Positions 57,925-64,000 of a stretch of 64,000 nucleotides of DNA are shown here, one piece after another; position 1 is the stretch's first letter; every line of letters starts with the position of its first letter. The notes beneath the pieces are model-generated. The model was not told where the DNA came from, did no database searches, and saw only the letters and a program-made list of their open reading frames with translations. The stretch lies in the NCBI RefSeq assembly GCF_038050375.1, contig NZ_CP150886.1:620001-684000 (forward strand). Reading direction: 5' to 3'. This DNA is from Okeanomitos corallinicola TIOX110 (GTDB lineage Bacteria > Cyanobacteriota > Cyanobacteriia > Cyanobacteriales > Nostocaceae). Both the position numbers and the translations under genes were made by a program.

Positions 57925-58467
57925 ATGTATAAATACCAAGATTTTACAATTCGTAACCTACAACCAAGTGATTACCAAATAATCCTAAATATAATTCAAA
58001 CTATTAGATTAGAATATGGTGTAATTCTTCCTGAAGAATATGATCAAGATATGCAAACTTACACAGCAGTAGAAAAATATTATCTAGAAACAGGTGGATT
58101 ATTTTGGGTAGTAGAAAAAGAAAATAAAATTTTAGGTACTGCCGCATTTTATCCATATAAAGCAGTAGAAACAGGCGCGGAAATTAAAAAAATCTACCTA
58201 TTACCGGAAGCAAGAGGTAAAGGTTTAGGAAAATTATTATTACATCAATTAGAACTAGAAATTGCAAATAGAAAATATTCAAGTATTTGGATTAAAACTA
58301 TTAGTCTTTTTCAAGAAGCTACTTCACTATATGAAAATAGTGGATACATTAAATTTCTAGATATAGAAACACCTAAAAATGGATATATTTACTATAAAAA
58401 CATCTCTAATCAAAATCCTGAAAACTGCATATTTACCCCCAAACCCATAAATCAAAAAATCCTGTAA
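57925..58467 (+). CDS. GNAT-family N-acetyltransferase
   Basis: The 180-residue protein has the GNAT acetyl-CoA motif: IKKIYLLPEARGKGLGKLLL (about 90-109) with the ARGKGLG pyrophosphate loop, followed by ATSLYENSGYIKF. The substrate amine is unknown. The C-terminal 20 residues beyond YYKN are not part of the fold. Confidence 0.88.
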   Translation: MYKYQDFTIRNLQPSDYQIILNIIQTIRLEYGVILPEEYDQDMQTYTAVEKYYLETGGLFWVVEKENKILGTAAFYPYKAVETGAEIKKIYLLPEARGKGLGKLLLHQLELEIANRKYSSIWIKTISLFQEATSLYENSGYIKFLDIETPKNGYIYYKNISNQNPENCIFTPKPINQKIL

Positions 58468-58490
58468 ATCCTCATATAAACATAATTAAT

Positions 58491-58517
58491 CTGCGTTTAT
58501 CTGCGTTTATCTGCGTT
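58491..58517. repeat. TTTATCTGCG repeat, dispersed copy 3
   Basis: CTGCG-TTTATCTGCG-TTTATCTGCG-TT repeats the unit at 9772-9796. Next to it lies TCCTGTAAATCCTCA twice (58459-58473 and 58523-58537), another dispersed repeat type. Confidence 0.7.
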
Positions 58518-58568
58518 CCCCATCCTGTAAATCCTCAACTCCCAGATATCCTGACACTAACAAAAAGC

Positions 58569-58598
58569 TATAATACAGTCTGAGCAACTCTGCTGTAT
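58569..58598 (+). promoter_or_regulatory. candidate promoter/operator of the ArsR gene
   Basis: A TATAAT -10-like word (58569-58574) overlaps an inverted repeat ATACAG-N14-CTGTAT (58573-58598) with an inner GAG-CAA-CTC, just before the arsR start. Autoregulation through such a site is usual in the ArsR family. No clear -35 was seen. Confidence 0.5.
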
Positions 58599-58602
58599 CA
58601 TA

Positions 58603-58926
58603 ATGACTACTTCTACAACCACACCCCCACACTTAATTATCGCCGGCTTTCATGCCCTTTCTGACCCCATTAGAATTAGAGTCATAGAATTACTGCGTCA
58701 GCGTGAACTTTGCGTCTGCGATTTATGCGACGCTTTAGAAATAAGTCAATCAAAACTATCTTTTCATCTCAAAAACTTGAAAGAAGCAAATCTCGTTAAT
58801 GCCCGTCAAGAAGGACGTTGGATCTATTATAGTTTGAATTTACACCAATTTCAGGCTTTAGAAGAGTATTTAACTGATATTCACAGTAATTCTGTATTTT
58901 ATCCCTCTCGTTCTTGTTGTCAGTGA
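58603..58926 (+). CDS. ArsR-family metalloregulator
   Basis: The 107-residue protein is a winged-helix repressor: DPIRIRVIELLRQRELCVCD (ELCVCDLC is the arsenic/antimony-type metal site), ISQSKLSFHLKNLKEANLVN (recognition helix), RQEGRWIYYSLN (wing). The C-terminal CC pair may add a metal ligand. No arsenic resistance gene is adjacent; the next gene on this side is mrdA on the other strand, so its target is not evident. Confidence 0.92.
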   Translation: MTTSTTTPPHLIIAGFHALSDPIRIRVIELLRQRELCVCDLCDALEISQSKLSFHLKNLKEANLVNARQEGRWIYYSLNLHQFQALEEYLTDIHSNSVFYPSRSCCQ

Positions 58927-58939
58927 TGGATTAAAACCC

Positions 58940-60745
58940 TTATTTACGCCGTACTGTACCAGAAGCTTTCTTCCTCGCAAAATAATCTTCAAAAATTTCT
59001 AAAATCATCGGTGCAGCCACACTACCACCACCACCACCAGAATGTTCACCAAAAGCCACCACTAAAATTTCTGGTTTATCAGCTGGTGCATAAGCACCAA
59101 ACCAAGCATGATTTTGTTTTGCTCTCCCCTTCCATGCTTCCGCTGTTCCAGTTTTACCGGCTACTGGAGGAAGATTTGGTTTATTCAGAGCTTGAGCAGT
59201 ACCCTCAGTAATTACTTTCCGTAAACCGTCACGGAGAATTTTTACAGTTACAGGCTTCATATTCAAAGACTCACGCCATTTTTTAGCATCTCCATCATCT
59301 TTTAACAAATGGGGTTGCACACGATAACCACCATTAGCCGGCACAGCAAACATCACAGCGACTTGTAAAGGAGAAGTTTGTAAAGCACCTTGACCAATAG
59401 ACATATTGACAGTATCACCCACAGTCCAAGGCATTTTCCAAGCTTTTCGCTTCCATGTATCATCAGGAACTAAACCCTTAGCCTCTTCCGTAGCAAAATC
59501 AAAACCTGTTTTTTCCCCAAAACCATATCTACGAGTCCAATCAATCAAAGTTGGACCACCTATACCCTTAGCAATTTGATAAAAGAAAGTATCACTACTC
59601 CACTGCATCGCCCCCACAAACCCCAACGGACCGAAGCCAGCATGATTCCACTCTCCAAATCTTGTCCCACCGATGTTTAAATAACCATAGGTTTGCAAAA
59701 CTGTATTTGGTGAAAATTTCCCAGATTCTAAAGCAGCAGTTGTAGTCACAATCTTAAATGTACTGGCTGGAGGAAACACACTTAAAGCGCGATTCACCAA
59801 AGGATGTTCAGCATTTTGTAAACTTTCCCAATCTTTTTGAGAGAGTTTTGGTTTAGAGAAAATATTGGGGTCAAAGGTGGGATGAGATACCATTGCTAAC
59901 ACTTCCCCATTATTGGGATTGAGTGCTACAATCGCCCCATTCCGTCTACCTATGGCTTTTTCTGCTACTTTTTGGATTTCTAAATCTATAGTTAAGTGTA
60001 AATCATTCCCCGCTTGAGCTTGTTTTTCTCCTAAAACTCTTAGGGGTCTACCAGCGCCATCCACTTCTACCTGCTGACCACCCCATTCACCTCTGAGAGT
60101 TTTTTCATAGGCTTTTTCTACACCCATGTGACCAATTACATCTCCCAAACGGTAGCCTTGAGACCGCTTTTCTTTTAACTGTTCTGCTGTCAGTTCACGG
60201 GTGTAACCAATAATATGCGCTGTTATTTTACCTTGAGGATAATAGCGCATAGCTTCTGTATTTATTTCTACCCCTGCTAATTCGGTTTCATATTCTTTTA
60301 AAGCCGTTACTTGAGCATCATTCAAGTTACGTGCAATACGAACTAGAGAGGCAGAATTTACACCTGCGTCTATGAGTTTCTGCTCTATTTCCGCTTGCGG
60401 AATCTCCAGAATTTGAGAAAGCAGTGGGCCAACTACTAACCATGAAGGTTGAGTATGTGCCATTGGCCACAAATAAACAGATCGGGGATAACGAGTAGTA
60501 GCTAATAGTTTGCCATTACGGTCAAAAATGTTTCCCCGTTCCGGTTGCTTGGTAATCATCCGAATCCGGTTAGATTCTGCCCGTTCTTTATGTTTTGGCC
60601 CTTCCATAATCTGTAAATAAGCCAAACGAGCGCCTATCCCAGATGTCATCAGTAAGGTGAATAAAATTAAAAATAATGGTTGAGAACCACGGCCGACCGT
60701 ACGGGTATTTTTTTGAATACTGAGTAGTGATGGTAATATAGCCAT
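58940..60745 (-). CDS. mrdA: penicillin-binding protein 2 (elongasome transpeptidase)
   Basis: PBP2 cross-links peptidoglycan during side-wall growth. Counting from the ATG at 60745 (601 residues): a membrane anchor at about 20-42, dimerisation domain (ERGNIFDRNGKLLATTRYPR), and the transpeptidase with STFK (328-331), SSD (383-385) and KTGTAE (about 536). The frame opens at TTG 60781, and ATG 60757 is also possible, but MAILPSLLS is the usual cyanobacterial start. Alternative name PbpA. Confidence 0.93.
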   Translation of the reverse strand: MAILPSLLSIQKNTRTVGRGSQPLFLILFTLLMTSGIGARLAYLQIMEGPKHKERAESNRIRMITKQPERGNIFDRNGKLLATTRYPRSVYLWPMAHTQPSWLVVGPLLSQILEIPQAEIEQKLIDAGVNSASLVRIARNLNDAQVTALKEYETELAGVEINTEAMRYYPQGKITAHIIGYTRELTAEQLKEKRSQGYRLGDVIGHMGVEKAYEKTLRGEWGGQQVEVDGAGRPLRVLGEKQAQAGNDLHLTIDLEIQKVAEKAIGRRNGAIVALNPNNGEVLAMVSHPTFDPNIFSKPKLSQKDWESLQNAEHPLVNRALSVFPPASTFKIVTTTAALESGKFSPNTVLQTYGYLNIGGTRFGEWNHAGFGPLGFVGAMQWSSDTFFYQIAKGIGGPTLIDWTRRYGFGEKTGFDFATEEAKGLVPDDTWKRKAWKMPWTVGDTVNMSIGQGALQTSPLQVAVMFAVPANGGYRVQPHLLKDDGDAKKWRESLNMKPVTVKILRDGLRKVITEGTAQALNKPNLPPVAGKTGTAEAWKGRAKQNHAWFGAYAPADKPEILVVAFGEHSGGGGGSVAAPMILEIFEDYFARKKASGTVRRK

Positions 60746-61057
60746 AAGAAAATACATGACACTAATATTCTCTGTAAACAATGCTTTACAGCTGTAATCC
60801 GGTATGGAAACCAGAACAATGGTCTGTTTAGAAAACCTATCTGATTTTTACCACATTGGTTATAGGTTAATTTTCTATAATCCTCTTGCCTTTTGCCAAC
60901 TTAGACAAGTAAATTCAGTAATCAAGTCATAATTCCTATATATTTTTAACAAGGGTGTTTTTGCCGGATAAAATAAATCAGAGTGTAATTTTTAGATCAT
61001 TGGCTACATTGCTCAACTAAGTTTTATCAGATCACGGCTTTCTACTAACTAAATACT
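60746..61057. other. spacer between divergent mrdA and potA
   Basis: These 312 bases separate divergent genes and must carry both promoters. No conserved box was identified. Confidence 0.5.
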
Positions 61058-62203
61058 ATGGCTCAAACTGCAATGCAGAATCAGAGGAGTATACCTAATT
61101 TTCAGCCACTTGATGTTGAACTGCGGAACGTGTTCAAGTTTTTCAACCAAGAACCAGCCGTACACGGTGTGGACTTAGATGTAAAACAAGGAGAGTTCTT
61201 TAGTATTTTAGGTCCTTCTGGTTGTGGGAAGACAACTATACTCCGCTTAATTGCTGGTTTTGAAAGACTTGATGCTGGTAAGTTGCTGATTCAAGGCCAA
61301 TCTATGACCGATGTCCCTGCTTACAAAAGGCCTATCAATACCGTCTTTCAAAGCTATGCTCTTTTTAATCATTTGAATGTGTGGGACAATATCGCCTTTG
61401 GATTACGGTTACAAAAACTATCTAAATTGGAGGTTGATGGACGAGTAGGGGATGCGTTGAAACTCGTGAAAATGGATAGTTTGCGATCGCGTTTTCCTTC
61501 TCATTTATCTGGTGGTCAACAACAACGGGTAGCTTTAGCTAGGGCTTTAGTGAATCGTCCCGCTGTTTTGCTATTGGATGAACCATTGGGAGCTTTAGAT
61601 TTAAAACTGCGGAAGGAAATGCAGTGTGAATTATCCAATATCCAAAAAAATCTAGGGGTAACGTTTATCATGGTTACACATGATCAGCAGGAAGCACTAT
61701 CCTTATCTGATCGGATAGCAGTGATGAATCAAGGCAAAATAGAACAGGTTGGTACTCCTAGCGAAATTTACGAACGTCCACAAACTTCTTTTGTTGCTGA
61801 CTTTATTGGTGATACCAACCTCTTCAGTGGTGAATTAACTACCATTGACATAGGATATGTAAAAGTTTTGACTAAAAGCGGATTATCAATTATTGCTGTT
61901 CGTCCAGAAGACACTCCACTGGAACTATTACAAGTAGTCAATTTGAGTGTACGTCCTGAAAAAATTCAGATTTCTTTGTATCAGCCTAATCTACCGCATA
62001 ACTGCTTTGAAGGTAGATTAATTAATGTCATGTATTTGGGTACTCATGTTAATTATTTAGTGGAATTAACCAATGGCATAAGTGTTAATATTTTACAACC
62101 TAATACTTTTGGTAGTTTACCAGACCGTAATACTCCCATATATGTTTGGTGGTCAGAAAATGACTGTTTAGCTATTAGTCAAACATCAAGGGTAAATCAA
62201 TAG
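61058..62203 (+). CDS. potA: spermidine/putrescine ABC transporter ATP-binding protein
   Basis: The 381-residue ATPase has Walker A GPSGCGKTT (52-60), Q-loop NTVFQSYALF, signature LSGGQQQ (150-156), Walker B LLLDEP (171-176) and a C-terminal TOBE region (VRPEKIQI, VMYLGTHVNYLVEL). PotA powers polyamine import. The order potA-potD-potB on one strand, with six bases between potA and potD, makes an operon. Confidence 0.92.
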   Translation: MAQTAMQNQRSIPNFQPLDVELRNVFKFFNQEPAVHGVDLDVKQGEFFSILGPSGCGKTTILRLIAGFERLDAGKLLIQGQSMTDVPAYKRPINTVFQSYALFNHLNVWDNIAFGLRLQKLSKLEVDGRVGDALKLVKMDSLRSRFPSHLSGGQQQRVALARALVNRPAVLLLDEPLGALDLKLRKEMQCELSNIQKNLGVTFIMVTHDQQEALSLSDRIAVMNQGKIEQVGTPSEIYERPQTSFVADFIGDTNLFSGELTTIDIGYVKVLTKSGLSIIAVRPEDTPLELLQVVNLSVRPEKIQISLYQPNLPHNCFEGRLINVMYLGTHVNYLVELTNGISVNILQPNTFGSLPDRNTPIYVWWSENDCLAISQTSRVNQ

Positions 62204-62209
62204 TAAACC

Positions 62210-63304
62210 ATGATGAAAAACATGACTAGGAGAAGAAAATTTCTCAAACAAATAGCTCTACTCTCCAGCTTATCTTTAAGTAGTTGTGGTTGGAGATTAG
62301 CTAATGTCAATGCCAATTACTCTGGTTCTGGTAAAAGTGATGAATTGTATTTATATACATGGAGTCAATATACAGACCAAGAACTATTATCTACTTTTAC
62401 TTCTCAAACAGGAATCAAAGTTATGGTAGATACTTTCGATTCTAATGATGTGATGCTGGCTAAACTACAAGCTGGAGGTGGTAGTTCTTATAGCGTGATT
62501 TATCCATCTGATTATATGGTTCAGAAGATGGTAGAAAAAAATTTGTTAATAGAACTCGATCATGAAAAGCTAATTGGGTTAGAAAATCTATTTACCCAAT
62601 TTCAAAATCCTATTTATGACCCTAATAACCGCTATAGTTTACCCTTTAGTTGGGGAACAACAGGGTTTATTTATAACTCGGAAAAACTGGAAACAGAACC
62701 AACAGACTGGGAGTATCTTTGGCAAAATAAAGACAAGTTAAATAAACGCATGACATTGTTAAATGATGTCAGGGAAGTGATGGGAGCAACTTTAAAGATG
62801 TTGGGTTATTCCTACAATTCTCAAAACGAAGCAGAAATTAAAGCAGCTTATGAAAAACTGAGAACATTAAAACCTGCGATCGCTGCTTTTGATACAGATG
62901 CTTGGCGAAATCAAATCCTAGCAGGAGATTTGTGGTTAGCAATGTGTTATTCTAGCGATGCTGTGAAAATCACTGAAGAAAACCCAAAACTAAAATATGT
63001 AGTTCCCAGTAGTGGTTCTTCTTTATGGAGTGATACGGTGGTAATTCCTAAAACAGCACCCAATCAGCAAGGTGCTTATAGCTGGATTAACTTACTTCTG
63101 CAAGCAGATGTAGCGGCAGAAATTACTAAAAGATTAGCTGTTGCTATTCCTAACCGCGCTGGTTTTGAACAACTATCGCAAAAACTACAAAATAACACTA
63201 ATTTATTTCCGCCAGAATCTGTTTTAGACAAGTGTGAACGTCTGACACCCATAGGTGATTTTGAAGCAGTTTATGAACGATATTGGACTCAATTATTAGC
63301 ATGA
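62210..63304 (+). CDS. potD: spermidine/putrescine-binding lipoprotein PotD
   Basis: The 364-residue solute-binding protein has a twin-arginine-like N-terminus MTRRRKFLKQ and lipobox LSSC (Cys about 26). Body motifs ELYLYTWSQYTDQELLSTFT, YSVIYPSDYMVQKM, YSLPFSWGTTGFIYNSEKLE and WLAMCYSSDA are those of PotD/PotF proteins. It captures polyamines in the periplasm for the PotABC importer. Confidence 0.92.
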   Translation: MMKNMTRRRKFLKQIALLSSLSLSSCGWRLANVNANYSGSGKSDELYLYTWSQYTDQELLSTFTSQTGIKVMVDTFDSNDVMLAKLQAGGGSSYSVIYPSDYMVQKMVEKNLLIELDHEKLIGLENLFTQFQNPIYDPNNRYSLPFSWGTTGFIYNSEKLETEPTDWEYLWQNKDKLNKRMTLLNDVREVMGATLKMLGYSYNSQNEAEIKAAYEKLRTLKPAIAAFDTDAWRNQILAGDLWLAMCYSSDAVKITEENPKLKYVVPSSGSSLWSDTVVIPKTAPNQQGAYSWINLLLQADVAAEITKRLAVAIPNRAGFEQLSQKLQNNTNLFPPESVLDKCERLTPIGDFEAVYERYWTQLLA

Positions 63305-63431
63305 AATTTAGCATAAAATATCTATAATTCTCCTGGCTGTTAATTGATTTTTACCAATTATCAGTCCCAGATCAGTCCCAAAAGATAAGATATTAAATCT
63401 CAAAGTAAAATCTCAAAATTGGTATCAGGCA

Positions 63432-64000
63432 GTGTCTATTAATATTCATAAATCATCAGCAGTATCTTCTCATAATATTCCCAAAAAATCTTTGTATCGC
63501 CAATCTTTACAATTATTCCCACCTTTGGCTTTATTAGCACCATCTGGGATTTGGTTATTACTGTTATTGTTACTACCGACATTGATAATTTTTGAATTGA
63601 GTTTAGTAACAAATATTAGACCAGGAGAAATTGTCAATCCTGATGGTTTAAATAACTATCTTCGCATTTTAGAACCACTATATTTAAAAGTCATATTTCA
63701 TTCCCTGTTTTTAGCAATTAATACGACAATTATTTGTTTATTTTTGGGTTTTCCTGTGGCATATTGGATTGCTCAAATCGCACCAAAACCTTGGCGGAAT
63801 TTGCTGTTATTAGGTTTTGTTTTACCTCTGTGGACTTCTTCCCTATTACGTTCCTATGCTTGGATTACTATCCTCCGTCCGACAGGATTGTTTAATAGCA
63901 TACTTGCCAGTTTAGGTTTACCAGCTTTGGAATTATTGAATCGTACTCCTGCTGTTTTAATTGGCATGAGTTACAGTTTATTACCCTATATGGTTTTAGT
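63432..64000 (+). CDS. potB: spermidine/putrescine ABC transporter permease, 5' part
   Basis: The frame from a GTG at 63432 stays open to the window edge (189 codons) and reads as a PotB-type permease: LALLAPSGIWLLLLLLPTLI (first membrane helix), FHSLFLAINTTIICLFLGFP then VAYWIAQ, LPLWTSSLLRSYAWITILRP, and LIGMSYSLLPYMVL. The 3' half lies outside. It starts 128 bases after potD and completes the operon order; potC should follow. Confidence 0.88.
   Translation, partial: MSINIHKSSAVSSHNIPKKSLYRQSLQLFPPLALLAPSGIWLLLLLLLPTLIIFELSLVTNIRPGEIVNPDGLNNYLRILEPLYLKVIFHSLFLAINTTIICLFLGFPVAYWIAQIAPKPWRNLLLLGFVLPLWTSSLLRSYAWITILRPTGLFNSILASLGLPALELLNRTPAVLIGMSYSLLPYMVL

Overview
The window is a chromosomal segment of a cyanobacterium, most likely a filamentous heterocyst-forming one (Nostocales, Anabaena/Dolichospermum/Nostoc-like). 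Evidence: the 16S rRNA gene carries the cyanobacterial signature around 30758-30777; psbO, Ycf51, a CbiG-CobJ fusion and a SigF-type sigma factor are present; the HIP1 octamer GCGATCGC occurs about twenty times where about one is expected; and heptameric short tandem repeats sit between genes. The DNA is AT-rich with many low-complexity spacers. No tRNA gene and no CRISPR array was seen.

Layout. 1-14.3 kb: a cytosine methyltransferase interrupted by a stop, a methyltransferase/metallophosphatase pair, two tandem MscS channels, an ARMT1-like phosphatase, a radical SAM protein, a SemiSWEET, a large protein of internal repeats, and sigF beside a proline-rich lipoprotein. 14.8-24.2 kb: housekeeping genes psbO, ftsQ, ftsZ, gshB, grxC and hflX, with a decayed TnpB remnant after psbO. 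24.3-28 kb: a compact three-gene operon of a P-loop ATPase flanked by two proteins sharing an unnamed ~190-residue domain, one of them carrying a TPR array. This is the best candidate for an undescribed system. 28.4-30.1 kb: a graveyard of three transposase remnants, including an internally deleted IS1380-type element with intact ends. 30.2-35.3 kb: a complete rRNA operon (promoter, 16S, tRNA-free spacer, 23S, 5S, terminator). 35.9-41 kb: a cobalamin operon cobG-cobH-cobI-cbiG/cobJ (minus strand) under a cobalamin riboswitch. 41.4-50 kb: an HPF/cold-shock fusion, small conserved proteins, an FAD oxidoreductase, a YaaW-like protein coupled to an O-antigen-ligase-like protein, and Ycf51. 50-56.6 kb: an iron-type alcohol dehydrogenase, an aminotransferase, a Uma2 nuclease, and a STAND ATPase with its TPR partner as a separate gene. 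56.9-64 kb: a PEP-CTERM surface protein, a GNAT enzyme, an ArsR regulator, PBP2 and the start of a potA-potD-potB polyamine transport operon cut by the window edge.

Functional themes are cell division and wall growth (ftsQ, ftsZ, mrdA), glutathione redox (gshB, grxC), corrin synthesis, osmotic relief (two MscS) and polyamine uptake. Two ATPase/TPR modules look like signalling or conflict systems. Family calls rest on motifs read by eye; no database search was run.
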